DNA of 64,000 nt from Anaerolineae bacterium (GCA_020433805.1 JAGRBZ010000003.1:1-64000), one strand, 5' to 3'. Shown: positions 1-7,776, numbered from the stretch's first letter. Made by a program: numbers and translations. Notes: generated by a model from the sequence alone, not told the origin.

Positions 1-325
1 CAAACGGCTCGACCGCTTCGCCGTGGTCGTCCTGGATGATATCGGCTATGTCCAGCAAAGTCGTGATGAAATGGAAGTCTTGTTTACCTTTTTGGCCGAA
101 CGCTATGAACGGCGCAGTGTCGTTATCACCTCCAATCTCGTTTTCTCCCAGTGGAACCAGATTTTCAAAGACCCGCTGACTACCGCTGCCGCTATTGACC
201 GTGTCGTTCATCACAGTCGTATTATCGAATTCGGCGCCGATATGGGCAGTGTTCGAGCTGAACAAGCCGCCCAACGTCAATTACAACTCAGTCAGCCATC
301 GGCTGACCCGTCTGAACCAATCTAA
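1..325 (+). CDS. istB: IS21-family helper ATPase IstB, C-terminal part (5' end outside window)
   Basis: The frame is open from base 2 and ends at TAA 323-325. It carries a Walker B-like VVVLDD followed by IGYVQQSRDEMEVLFTFLAE, and then a TSNLVFSQW and DPLTTAAAIDRVVHHS stretch. This is the well known C-terminal signature of the IstB ATP-binding protein, which helps the IstA transposase of IS21 elements choose and capture target DNA. The P-loop and the partner istA must lie upstream of the window. Terminal-repeat-like sequence follows directly, so this is the right-hand end of the element. The protein looks intact as far as it can be seen. Confidence 0.93.
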   Translation, partial: KRLDRFAVVVLDDIGYVQQSRDEMEVLFTFLAERYERRSVVITSNLVFSQWNQIFKDPLTTAAAIDRVVHHSRIIEFGADMGSVRAEQAAQRQLQLSQPSADPSEPI

Positions 326-336
326 TTATCCTTTAT

Positions 337-384
337 GGGCATTTCTAATTGTCGCTAATGGGTATTTCTAATTGTCGTTTGACA
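337..384. repeat. Right end of the IS21-family element (two tandem terminal repeats)
   Basis: An 18-base core GGGYATTTCTAATTGTCG occurs twice, at 337-354 and 360-377, just after the istB stop. Read inwards on the minus strand the element would begin TGTCAAACGACAATTAG, with the TG...CA ends typical of IS21-type elements. Multiple short repeats inside the ends are typical of transposase binding sites in this family. The other end is outside the window, so neither the boundary at 384 nor a target duplication can be confirmed. Confidence 0.7.
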
Positions 385-414
385 TCTATATGACCTTTTC
401 TCTTGTTTAATATG

Positions 415-1069
415 TCATGCAGCAGATAGGTGTTTTAGAATGAATTGGTATGTTTGCTCTGCTACCTGCTGCCATTCGCTATCTAGTGTTAGAACGTGTC
501 CGGAATTATGGAGCGTGACTATCTCCTTCTCTGTTGAGCCAACTTGATCATATACAAACCGGGCACTGTTCGGATGGATCGTATCACCGGCTGTACTGTG
601 GATGATGAGGATAGGGCAGGTCACTTAAGGTAAACACCGTTTGACTTGTCCGGTGAATTTCATAAGTTCGTGTGAGGCCGCAGCAGGATAAGCCGCATAT
701 GACCAGAGCCGTGCCCCGGCTTCCGTATCGGTGAAATTATCTTCTGGTTTAGGCAGTTGTCGTACCACGTATTTGATGATCGGTAAGAGGTGACGGCGTG
801 GGTCTGTTAACCTGATTGCCGGCGAATAGAGGATAGCCCCGGCTAAGTTTGGAACATTGGCTGCCAAATAAAGACTGAGCAATGCCCCCAAAGACAATCC
901 CCTACAAAAAACGTATCACAACGGCTTTGTAGATGAGCCGCCTCCTTTGCTATCGTGCCGGACCAATCGCTCCACTTACGCTGGTTCAAATCATCAAGGG
1001 TGGTGCCATGACCAGGGAGACAAGGTGCGGATACGGTTATTTCGTGTTGGTTCAGGCGGCGTGATGCCC
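415..1069 (-). pseudogene. Broken alpha/beta hydrolase (monoacylglycerol lipase/esterase type)
   Basis: Joined minus-strand frames give one alpha/beta hydrolase. From the N-terminal side it has a SAPCLPGHGTTLDDL segment, the nucleophile elbow GLSLG, an AILYSPAIRL strand, a catalytic-Asp region (HSTAGDTIHP) and a catalytic-His region (HNSGHVLT). Two lesions are visible. A frameshift near 898-916 separates the N-terminal third from the nucleophile elbow. An in-frame TAA at 625-627 separates RCLP from VTCPILIIHS. The N-terminus is also missing, because homology runs straight up to the stop codon of the next gene. The gene sits beside an IS end, which may explain its decay. A sequencing error could explain one lesion but hardly all three. 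Confidence 0.75.
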
Positions 1070-1789
1070 TTAGAAAATTCCGGGAATCAACCGATAGTGC
1101 ACGCGCCGGGCATAATCTCGATACCCCGGCAGTTCAGCCTGGAGAGTCCGGTCTTCCAGGGTGGTTCTGATCACGGTGATGATCAGCGCCACCAGCGCCG
1201 GTATGAGGGTCCATATCGAGCTTAATGCCAGCACAATGCCCACCAGTGGCGGAATATTGCCGGCATAGCCGGGATGCCGCACGACCCGGTATGGGCCGCT
1301 GTCACAGACCACATGCCCCCGCTCCGTCTGAATACGCACCACGCTGGAGAAGAAACGGTTCTCCACCAATGCCCACGTGGCGAAGGCGTATCCCAGTATG
1401 ATCAAGATGAAGCCGAGGATGTTGAGCCATATCGGGAACACGGGTGACCAGCCAAAGTGGTGATCTAGCCCCGCCACAATGACCAGGGGGAAGGATAAAC
1501 TGACCGCCATCAATGGCGCAAGCACTTTATCCCATGGCTTCACATCGGAAGCCTTGTCAAAATTGGCTCGTTCCGCCAGCAGCCCCGGATGCCGCCGTTC
1601 TGCCCATAGGCGTCCCCCTATGCCGACTACAACTATCACCACTGAAAAGACCCACGCCTGCCACCAACCGAAATCCCATCCGCAAATCAAGAGAACCAGT
1701 GGTATGAGGAGATAGACGGTGATCAAACGAATCCATTGTTGGGGGGTCATTGTTTGAATTGTCTTTTGACTATCGGTTTTTGCTAGCAT
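1070..1789 (-). CDS. Isoprenylcysteine carboxyl methyltransferase-like membrane protein
   Basis: This 239-residue integral membrane protein has about five hydrophobic segments. The C-terminal half has the ICMT/PEMT signature: GPYRVVRHPGYAGN, then a long hydrophobic stretch, then EDRTLQAELPGYRDYARRV and RLIPG. The family binds S-adenosylmethionine at the membrane face and methylates small or lipid-linked substrates. Bacterial members are rarely characterised, so the substrate is unknown. The start is supported by TTGGAGG seven bases upstream of ATG 1789. It is probably monocistronic, since the hydrolase downstream is broken. Confidence 0.85.
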   Translation of the reverse strand: MLAKTDSQKTIQTMTPQQWIRLITVYLLIPLVLLICGWDFGWWQAWVFSVVIVVVGIGGRLWAERRHPGLLAERANFDKASDVKPWDKVLAPLMAVSLSFPLVIVAGLDHHFGWSPVFPIWLNILGFILIILGYAFATWALVENRFFSSVVRIQTERGHVVCDSGPYRVVRHPGYAGNIPPLVGIVLALSSIWTLIPALVALIITVIRTTLEDRTLQAELPGYRDYARRVHYRLIPGIF

Positions 1790-2429
1790 ACTGTTCCTCC
1801 AATCTATGTAAGAATCAGTCTGTCAAAAAAGAGGGATATCGCAAAACACCGATATCCCTCCCATATTCTATTATAATACAAAAATCTACTACTGTGATTG
1901 GTCAGTGTGCCAGTTTTTAGCCTGATTGGGTGGAGAGTTTTATGAAGGATGAATTATGAGGGATGAATTATGAAGGTGAAAGGCGTGAAAATCGAGGTGT
2001 GGGAGTCGGTGTGATCGATGGAGAGTTAAGAAAACGCATCTCTGAGAAGTTTGCTTTACTTTGATTGGGGTAACGGGTCTTTTTAACCCTTTCAAGGTGC
2101 TGCCATAGGAGTAAAGAAAAACGTTCAATTATCTGACTTGTCCTTGCCTTGATGCACTCCTCTCCTTTACCTCTTGAAAACTCTCCTTGTTGCTAGGCTT
2201 TAAACTGGTCATCAGGTGGGTCAATTAAAAAGCCTTTTGTAGTATACTAAATAACAATCTTAAAAGTGGCTAAGTTGATACCAGAGGCAGGATGAATATA
2301 CAATTAACTTGTCCTTGCCCCAGAACATCATACCTATCGTAGAGCCTAGCCTATAGACCATCAGAATCTGCCCATTGACTGGCAATCCGACATTAGCTCC
2401 CGTGGTTGACCCACCAACTTCTAAAGTGC
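1790..2429. other. Gene-free stretch holding one dispersed-repeat copy
   Basis: No coding region is supported here. 1825-1972 is copy A of a ~150 bp dispersed repeat described separately. The remainder is low-information sequence with only short open frames and no recognisable protein similarity. The AT-rich start at 2220-2300 leads into the hydrolase remnant that follows. Confidence 0.5.
1825..1972 (+). repeat. Dispersed ~150 bp repeat, copy A
   Basis: The repeat begins with an A-run and a perfect palindrome arm, GAGGGATATCG ... CGATATCCCTC (1831-1841 and 1850-1860). It continues through a conserved CAGTTTTTAGCCTGAT and GGTGGAGAGTTTT, and ends with two GGATGAATTATGA units. Copy B at 4945-5096 matches almost throughout, including the palindrome position. 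The copies differ by scattered substitutions, and the loop sequence has diverged more than the stem. A structured repeat with conserved flanks suggests a non-autonomous mobile unit or a regulatory leader cassette. Confidence 0.8.
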
Positions 2430-2853
2430 CCCCAACAGTCCAATATCTCCCCAAGGACAGAGAGAACTTCCCGGTGTTCGTGTGGTTTCATGGTGAGGCC
2501 TTAATATCCGGAGACACGTCAGAGTTTTACCCCCCAAAGTGTTGCAAAACGTTTCGCCTCTGAAGGCATTGGAGTTGTGCTTTCGAATTATCGGTTGTCT
2601 CCACGCGTGAAGTATCCAACTTATATTGAAGATGCGGCCAGTGCCACTGCCTGTGTAGTGAATATGATGAAGACCCTCCTAAAATAGTCTGTGAAGAGAA
2701 TCAAAAGTTTATTGATGCACTTCGAGTAGCGGGTAATGAAAAGGTGACATTTAAAAAAATTTCCGACCATACCTATTTTACCATTTCATATTTGTGATCA
2801 CCTGACAATCCTGTTGTAGAGATCATATTAACATTTATTCAGAAAGCGATATA
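2430..2853 (+). pseudogene. Remnant of a second alpha/beta hydrolase (esterase/lipase)
   Basis: Pieces of one hydrolase lie in order. Frame one has QYLPKDRENFPVFVWFHGEA (an oxyanion HGG-type site, here HGE). After a frameshift in the run of six C at 2530-2535 comes SVAKRFASEGIGVVLSNYRL and SPRVKYPTYIEDAASAT, ending at TAG 2685-2687. The C-terminal helix region (ENQKFIDALRVAGNE, then SDHTYF) is present, with an in-frame TGA in place and a final stop at 2851-2853. The central part with the catalytic serine is missing, so there is an internal deletion. The gene is certainly non-functional. Its original substrate cannot be told. Confidence 0.7.
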
Positions 2854-2997
2854 GGAGGAATAAAAATACACAATCAAAGGTGCCAAACCAATACAAAAAA
2901 TAAATAAATTAAGGCGGGATCGCCGGCGACGGTGTGGCCAACTAACCATGCTCTGCTGGCTGGCTCCGGCCCCTTATCCTTTATCAGGAGGAATCTA

Positions 2998-3603
2998 ATG
3001 AATATTTCAGCGAAGTTTTGGGTAATCGCAGTCGCGTTAATGCTGGTCCTGTTAAGCGGCGCAACCTGGACCTTTGCCCAGAATAGCGCCACAAGTATTA
3101 CTGAACTGAGCTGCACTGCCGGCCAGATTGCCAAGTTCGATGGCGCAGCCTGGGCCTGCGCCGATGACCTGGCCGAGATGCAGGCGCAACTCGACGAGAT
3201 AGCCCTTAAGGTTGACCCGAAGGCCGAGTTTTTACAAGTAGTCTACGCCCTGGATGAGGCCTACAAAGCCAATGATGCTGACCGTATTATGGAATTCTAC
3301 GCCGACGACGTGGTGACCATGCTGCCTGGCCGGCCACCGCTGGTTGGCAAAGAGGCGGTACGGGCCGACTGGGAGGACTTTTTCAATACCTTCACGGTTG
3401 ACCGGGAGTCTGAACTGGTCTACGCCAATGTCGATGGCGACTCGGCGGAGCGCCGGATGGAGTGGACCAACACGCTTACCCCCAAGGATGGCGGCGAGCC
3501 GATTGTTGAAACCGGCAACTGTATCCTGGGCTTTAAGAAGATAGATGGCGAATGGAAGTTGACCTGGGAAATGGCCGCCACCTATGATGCATCGCAGATG
3601 TAA
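2998..3603 (+). CDS. Secreted NTF2-like (SnoaL/DUF4440-type) protein
   Basis: This 201-residue protein has a signal peptide (MNISAKFWVIAVALMLVLLS, cleavage near ATWTFAQ). A short collagen-tail-like segment with ELSCTAGQIAKFDGAAWACA follows, then a brief helix, then an NTF2-fold domain from about residue 80. The domain signature is VVYALDEAYKANDADRIMEF, YADDVVTMLPGRPPLVGKEA and a closing GFKKIDGEWKLTWEM. Related domains bind small ligands or act as isomerases or cyclases, and the role here is unknown. AGGAGGA at 2986-2991 fixes the start at ATG 2998. An in-frame GTG further upstream has no ribosome site. It is monocistronic. Confidence 0.8.
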   Translation: MNISAKFWVIAVALMLVLLSGATWTFAQNSATSITELSCTAGQIAKFDGAAWACADDLAEMQAQLDEIALKVDPKAEFLQVVYALDEAYKANDADRIMEFYADDVVTMLPGRPPLVGKEAVRADWEDFFNTFTVDRESELVYANVDGDSAERRMEWTNTLTPKDGGEPIVETGNCILGFKKIDGEWKLTWEMAATYDASQM

Positions 3604-3622
3604 ATAGGATTGAAGCAAAAAC

Positions 3623-3707
3623 CAGGTGACAGTTACTTGAGCACGCTAAATCGCCCTATTTGGACGACTGAGATGTTGACTTCTCGACAATAAGTGACTG
3701 TCACCTT
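3623..3707. repeat. 85 bp element with 15 bp inverted ends
   Basis: AGGTGACAGTTACTT (3624-3638) is mirrored by AAGTGACTGTCACCT (3692-3706) with one mismatch. The arms enclose about 53 bases and there is no T-run, so it is not an ordinary terminator. The position between a plus-strand stop and a minus-strand stop suggests a small palindromic or MITE-like insertion or a shared transcript end. No flanking duplication is obvious. Confidence 0.55.
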
Positions 3708-3781
3708 TGGAACTTTGCTGACGAAAAATTAGCCACACGCCAGTACTTATCGACTTGAGTCGAAATGTCAACAAAATCGCA

Positions 3782-4825
3782 TTATCCATTCTCTTTTTTA
3801 ACGAAGCGCGGAAATAAGTTTAGAGCATTGTTGCTTTTTATGCCTCTCAGTTTTTCTTCATCAAAACCATCCCATGAATTTAAGCCGAATATACTCAGGC
3901 TGATGACCATTTCCGGGGCAAAGGGATAGTCGCTGCCAAAAAGGAGACGGGCGGGATCGGCCAACTCTTGCAGCGCACCTAAGGCATAAGCAGAGGCTGA
4001 CAAGGTTGTATCGTAATATAAGCTTTTCAGGTCGTTAATCGTATCGGTATAGAGTAGATAATCCAATAAAGATATCCGCCAGGCAATGTAGGGCGCAGTT
4101 CCTCCGGCATGGGAAACGATAAAGCGTATATCGGGATACTGTTTTATGGTCTTGTTGACGATCATATTACCGATGGCGCGCGTGGTATCGAAGACAAACT
4201 CCATGATGCTGGGTGGGATATCCATTGGGGGGAATTTATCGTCGGCCGGAGTTGTGGGATGAATATAGACAACGGCCTTCCTGCGGTTTAGCTCAGCATA
4301 TAATTCATCAAACTCGGGAGCACCGACATAAAGGCCAGCCACGTTTGAGTATAAAACAACGCCATCCAGTTTTAGAATGTCAAGCGCGTATTCTACCTCT
4401 TTTAGGGCCGCATCAACATCAGGCAAGGGCAGCACGGCAAAGCCGCCAAATCGCGGTTTGTGATCGCTGATCAGGGTTGCGGAAAACTCGTTGCATTGTC
4501 TGCCCAGATCTATGGCAAAGTCGCTGTCGCCGAAATAAATGCCTGGGGCGGAAATCGAGGTGATGGCGGTGGCAATTCTGTTGCGCTCCATGAGGTCTAA
4601 AGAGCGCTGTGCATTCCAATAGGGCAGCGGTAGCCCGCCAAAGCTGGTAATGCCGATTTTGGTCAAGGCCTTGGTATAGACCGGCGGCAGAATATGATGG
4701 TGAATATCAATTCTGTCGGGTTGTTGTGGTTCTTCCCTACAGCTTTGGGTGAATACGGCAGGAGAAGACAGCAGCATGCCATACATGGTTGCTTGTTTTA
4801 GGAACGTTCTTCGATTAAGGCGCAT
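3782..4825 (-). CDS. Exported amidohydrolase of the ACMSD/resorcylate decarboxylase type
   Basis: This 347-residue protein starts with a Tat-like leader (NRRTFLKQ at residues 4-11) and a hydrophobic stretch ending SPAVFTQSC, which could also be a lipobox. The mature part is a metal-dependent TIM-barrel of the amidohydrolase-2 family. It has IDIHHHILPP (metal ligands near 42-44), a YIHPTTP strand histidine, VSHAGG and GSDYPFAPE carrying the catalytic aspartate. Relatives hydrolyse lactones or decarboxylate aromatic acids using Zn or Mn. The true substrate is unknown. GGAGAA lies just upstream of ATG 4825. The gene is single, facing the previous gene tail to tail. Confidence 0.85.
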   Translation of the reverse strand: MRLNRRTFLKQATMYGMLLSSPAVFTQSCREEPQQPDRIDIHHHILPPVYTKALTKIGITSFGGLPLPYWNAQRSLDLMERNRIATAITSISAPGIYFGDSDFAIDLGRQCNEFSATLISDHKPRFGGFAVLPLPDVDAALKEVEYALDILKLDGVVLYSNVAGLYVGAPEFDELYAELNRRKAVVYIHPTTPADDKFPPMDIPPSIMEFVFDTTRAIGNMIVNKTIKQYPDIRFIVSHAGGTAPYIAWRISLLDYLLYTDTINDLKSLYYDTTLSASAYALGALQELADPARLLFGSDYPFAPEMVISLSIFGLNSWDGFDEEKLRGIKSNNALNLFPRFVKKENG

Positions 4826-4944
4826 TTTTTGTTCTCCGGCAGGGTGGTAGGGTCGCGAATTGTAACTTTGTTGTGATGGTGTTGAAGGCTGGTTTAGGTA
4901 TTTTCTTGTGGCCGTTAATAAAATAGTTGCTTGGAAAAATAGCC

Positions 4945-5096
4945 ATAAAAAAGGAGGGATATCGATGTTTTGTGATATCCCTCCTGTGTTTTATCATACC
5001 ATGAAAATATACCGCTGTGATTAGTCGCCACGCCAGTTTTTAGCCTAATCAGGTGGAGAGTTTTAAAGAGGGATGAATTATGAGGGATGAATTATG
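4945..5096 (+). repeat. Dispersed ~150 bp repeat, copy B, forming the leader of the next gene
   Basis: This is the second copy of the unit at 1825-1972. The stem arms are GGAGGGATATC (4953-4963) and GATATCCCTCC (4974-4984), followed by the same CAGTTTTTAGCC block and the doubled GGGATGAATTATGA tail. Here the tail runs directly into the coding region of the APH-type kinase, whose ATG at 5094 lies within the last repeat unit. The repeat therefore supplies the 5' leader and perhaps the ribosome site of a live gene. Confidence 0.8.
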
Positions 5097-6047
5097 AAAT
5101 ACCCTACAATCGAAACGGTAACGGCAATTCTCCACAAACACAGCGACGCGCTTGGACTGGAGTCGATTAGTTACGTTGAAACAGCTTCGATTGGGCAGGG
5201 CGAGGCGAACAGCAATGTCTTGGTCAAGGTGAATCAGTCGCGTGACTTTAATTTGCGAATTGGGTTGCGGGATAAGGAGTCGGAGCGGACGCTGCAAGGG
5301 GAGTTTGATGTGCTGCAGCGGGTGCCGGAGGGGATTGGGCCACGGGCGTTTGTGGTTGATTTTTCGCGAACGGATATTTCTGCGCCGTATATGGTGCTTG
5401 AATATGTGGCCGGGATGGTGAAGCAAACGTGGGATAGGGCGGATTTGGAGGCGCACGCTCGGACGCTGGCCCGGCTGCACCGGCAAAAATTTGATCGGCA
5501 CGGGACACTCGGCCAGCTTTCGGATGCGTCCTACGATTTTTTGCATCGCTTTGATGTGGCTGTTGATTATTGGCGGACTAACCACCCTTATCTGCTCGAT
5601 ATTCCTTTTGTAAAGCGCTTGCTGCCGGCAGTTCGCCATTTTGTGGCGGACAATAATGATCTGTTCATGGGACTGGAGCGCTTTAGCCTGGTTCACGGCG
5701 ATGCGCATCCCCAGAATATTCTGTTTGACGGTAATCGGCTGTGGTATATCGATTGGGAGTGGGCGGTGGTTGGTGACCCGGCGTGCGATATTGCGATGCT
5801 GGGTTGGGATATCGCTACCCACTGGCAAATGGAATTGACGGGGGAGCGGCTGGATGGATTTCTCGAGGCCTATCTGGCGCTGGAACCGGATGATACCCTG
5901 CGCCAACGTCGCGATGTGTGGATGGTTTATACGATGTGCTTCGATCAAATCTATCACCGCACCCAGATCGCCACCGATACAACGGGGAGGCAGTTGTATA
6001 CGGTGCAGCAAATCGAGCGCTATTTGACCGAGCGATTTTTGTTATGA
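5094..6047 (+). CDS. Aminoglycoside/choline-type phosphotransferase family protein
   Basis: This 317-residue protein has a protein-kinase-like fold of the APH family. It shows an N-lobe with a SIGQGEANSNVLVKV strand pair, a hinge MVLEYVAG near 100-107, the catalytic loop LVHGDAHPQNILF with Asp203, and YIDWEWAVVGDPACDIA with the metal-binding Asp220. Family members phosphorylate aminoglycosides, choline, homoserine, sugars or other hydroxyl substrates. Nothing in the neighbourhood points to resistance, so a metabolic role is as likely. ATG 5094 is chosen from the frame. GAGGG of the repeat lies about 10 bases upstream and probably serves as the ribosome site. Confidence 0.85.
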   Translation: MKYPTIETVTAILHKHSDALGLESISYVETASIGQGEANSNVLVKVNQSRDFNLRIGLRDKESERTLQGEFDVLQRVPEGIGPRAFVVDFSRTDISAPYMVLEYVAGMVKQTWDRADLEAHARTLARLHRQKFDRHGTLGQLSDASYDFLHRFDVAVDYWRTNHPYLLDIPFVKRLLPAVRHFVADNNDLFMGLERFSLVHGDAHPQNILFDGNRLWYIDWEWAVVGDPACDIAMLGWDIATHWQMELTGERLDGFLEAYLALEPDDTLRQRRDVWMVYTMCFDQIYHRTQIATDTTGRQLYTVQQIERYLTERFLL

Positions 6048-6106
6048 GTTACGCAGTTAAGCAGTTCCAAGAAAGTAACCGTCTAGATATTGGGCAGCCG
6101 ATAAAA

Positions 6107-6170
6107 CGTAATGCGTAAAACGTAAGGGTTTTTGGCAAGAACCAAGCTTTACGTTTCAAGTTTTACATTT
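6107..6170 (+). terminator. Inverted repeat after the phosphotransferase gene
   Basis: AAAACGTAAG (6117-6126) pairs with CTTTACGTTT (6147-6156), allowing one mismatch. An inner TTGG...CCAA pair and T-rich sequence after the 3' arm make it a plausible transcript end. The ACGTAATGCGTAAAACGT wording recurs at 60743-60795, so it belongs to a repeat family rather than being a plain intrinsic terminator. Confidence 0.45.
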
Positions 6171-6302
6171 TAGCCGACTTGGATTTGGGTGATTTAAATC
6201 TCGGATTTGCCTTAATAGATAAAAATTAGTGAAATTCGTATGATTTGTAGTTAAGAATTTTTGAACTGTGTAAAAAAAAATTATTTTTATTCAAAATTTT
6301 GC

Positions 6303-6331
6303 TTGACAACGGAGCGAGATCGTAGTATAAT
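6303..6331 (+). promoter_or_regulatory. Consensus sigma-70 promoter of the structured RNA
   Basis: TTGACA (6303-6308), a 17-base spacer and TATAAT (6326-6331) form a perfect consensus promoter. Transcription would start near 6337-6339, exactly where the closing helix of the RNA begins. No open frame follows, which argues for a non-coding product. Confidence 0.88.
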
Positions 6332-6337
6332 AGTACT

Positions 6338-6588
6338 AAGAGAGTCCCAAGGAATTCGGACGCACCCTGAGATGGGGAGTGAAAAGTAAACAGCTTTTGG
6401 CAAGCGGAGCGATACTGGTAGAACAGGTTTAACCGTAAGTTGGTGAAAAGGGTAACTCTGGGAAACCAACAAGTAATTGGTAGGTAAAACTATCGGTTCG
6501 GAGTCAAAAAGATGTCTCTTTCGAAGAAATTCGAAAGCAAGTAGCTGCTAAAATCCGGGGAAGCGAAAGGTTAATCGGGGCTCTCTTA
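6338..6588 (+). ncRNA. Stand-alone structured RNA of about 250 nt, family not recognised
   Basis: The 5' end AAGAGAGTCCC (6338-6348) pairs with GGGCTCTCTT plus neighbouring G (6577-6587) in an 11 bp helix with one wobble. Inside lie several hairpins: GCTT/AAGC (6393-6405), GTTGGT/ACCAAC (6439-6470), a seven-pair helix 6477-6483/6490-6496, and CTTTCGAA-GAAA-TTCGAAAG (6518-6537) with a GAAA tetraloop. Purine-rich joining segments such as GGGAAACCAA and GGGGAAGCGAAAGG resemble tertiary-contact motifs. The conserved words of RNase P, tmRNA, SRP RNA and common riboswitches are absent. The multi-branched layout is unlike the long rod of 6S RNA. It has its own promoter and terminator, and no gene follows on the same strand. 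Confidence 0.75.
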
Positions 6589-6600
6589 TTTTTTAAAGCA

Positions 6601-6630
6601 AAAAGCCCAGGCATGCGCCTGGGCTTTTTT
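6601..6630. terminator. Bidirectional intrinsic terminator (structured RNA and hpt)
   Basis: AAAAGCCCAGGC (6601-6612), loop ATGC, then GCCTGGGCTTTTTT (6617-6630) form a perfect 12 bp stem with a T-run. The A-run on the left provides a T-run for the opposite strand, so the same hairpin ends the RNA on the plus strand and the hpt transcript on the minus strand. Confidence 0.92.
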
Positions 6631-6662
6631 ATTATCAGCGAATTGCAGCATTTTTCTTAAAG

Positions 6663-7229
6663 TTATTCCTGTTTCAATTGATCCGGATCGACTCTGACCA
6701 GGTAGGGTAAGTTGCGATACCGCTCATCGTAGTCCAGTCCATACCCCACCACAAAGTAGTCCGGCATATCAAAGCCAATATAATCCAGTTCGATGTCGAT
6801 GATCCGGCGGCGAGGACGGTTGAGTAGCGTGCAAACCCGGCAACTGGCCGGTTCTCGCAACTGCAAATTATGCATAATAAAGCGGGTGGTAAAGCCGGTG
6901 TCAATAATATCTTCAACAAAGAGAACGTGGCGGCCCGTAATCGTTTCGTCTAAATCTTTGGTCAATCGAACTACACCGTGCGTCTGTTCGCTGGGACCGT
7001 AACGGGACAGGGCCAGAAAATCGACGGTGACAGGGATCGTCATCGCCCGCAGCAAGTCGGCCATAAAGATGAAAACACCGGTTAGCACACCAATTAAGAT
7101 CAAATCCTGACCGGCATAATCGCGGCTGATCTCTGCGCCCAGTTGCGTCACACGTTGCTGAATCTCGTCCTCGGTTAAATAAATTGTACCAATTTCACCC
7201 GGCCAGTCGGCAGAGGATTGATCGGTCAT
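6663..7229 (-). CDS. hpt: Hypoxanthine phosphoribosyltransferase
   Basis: This 188-residue enzyme of purine salvage joins PRPP to hypoxanthine or guanine to form IMP or GMP in the cytoplasm. It shows the PRPP-binding loop VLFVEDIIDTGFTT near residue 100, LIGVLTGVFIFMADLLRA at the N-terminal side, and the C-terminal IGFDMPDYFVVGYGLDYDERYRNLPYL. GGGGAGA six bases upstream fixes ATG 7229. A TTG 15 bases further out lies inside the ribosome site itself and is less likely. It is the second gene of a minus-strand pair, 58 bases after the nuclease-like gene. Confidence 0.95.
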   Translation of the reverse strand: MTDQSSADWPGEIGTIYLTEDEIQQRVTQLGAEISRDYAGQDLILIGVLTGVFIFMADLLRAMTIPVTVDFLALSRYGPSEQTHGVVRLTKDLDETITGRHVLFVEDIIDTGFTTRFIMHNLQLREPASCRVCTLLNRPRRRIIDIELDYIGFDMPDYFVVGYGLDYDERYRNLPYLVRVDPDQLKQE

Positions 7230-7287
7230 TGTCCGTCTCCCCAAAAAATAGGGTAGTCAGGTATTGGAAGTCGGTGGTTCGATATTA

Positions 7288-7692
7288 TCATTCGCCTACG
7301 CCATTTCCGGACCCGCCCCGTAAATCTACCTGCCCCACCAGTCCGTTATCTGCATCCAGACCGTATTTGTGCATCATCATTTCAAAGTCAGATCGGTTCA
7401 AGAGTTTGATATTGATTTCGGGATACAGTTCTTGTAGCCGACGAATTTTGCGGTGCTTCTTGTTGATTAGCCGCTGCGACATTGTTGTTAGCTCGATGTA
7501 GAGATCTTGTTCAGGTAGATAAAAATCGGGGCTAAAGGCTTCCAGGAGATTTCCTTCGTCATCCCATCGTAGAGGAAACGTGCGGGGTTCGTACGTCCAG
7601 GGAATCTTGTAAAAGTCGAGGATTCGAGCAAATTGCTCTTCACTGGGGTGGACAAAGGCTACATTCTCCGGAGAAGGGTCGTTATCACTCAT
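7288..7692 (-). CDS. Small protein with a nuclease-like (PD-(D/E)XK-like) core
   Basis: This 134-residue cytoplasmic protein has no membrane segment. The stretch FSPDFYLPEQDLYIELTTM resembles the PD...ExK core of restriction-like nucleases, but the expected lysine is threonine (ELT), so activity is doubtful unless a nearby lysine of KKHRK substitutes. A helix with LINKKHRKIRRLQELYPE and a strand INIKLLN follow, as in the core fold. AGGAG six bases upstream fixes ATG 7692. It is co-transcribed with hpt, but a functional link is unknown. This assignment rests on pattern only. Confidence 0.6.
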   Translation of the reverse strand: MSDNDPSPENVAFVHPSEEQFARILDFYKIPWTYEPRTFPLRWDDEGNLLEAFSPDFYLPEQDLYIELTTMSQRLINKKHRKIRRLQELYPEINIKLLNRSDFEMMMHKYGLDADNGLVGQVDLRGGSGNGVGE

Positions 7693-7776
7693 AAGTCTCC
7701 TTTCGTCCATTTCATTCAGCCGTCTGCGGTCTCAAATTTAGGCTGATCAGGCTACGGTTCTGATTCTGATCTGGTC

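Noticed and set aside
5049-6011. A 320-codon minus-strand open frame opposite the phosphotransferase gene
   Set aside because: Its translation is Arg/His/Pro/Ile-rich without any family pattern, and it is the antisense shadow of a clear APH-fold gene. Its end is the translated dispersed repeat.
5094-6047. The phosphotransferase as an antibiotic-resistance gene
   Set aside because: APH-fold kinases have many metabolic substrates, and there is no resistance context or mobile partner beyond the small repeat.
6338-6588. Identification of the structured RNA as 6S, RNase P, SRP or a riboswitch
   Set aside because: The conserved words I know for RNase P, tmRNA, SRP and common riboswitches were not found. 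The long rod of 6S is also not seen, since only the closing helix is extended. No downstream gene is on the same strand.
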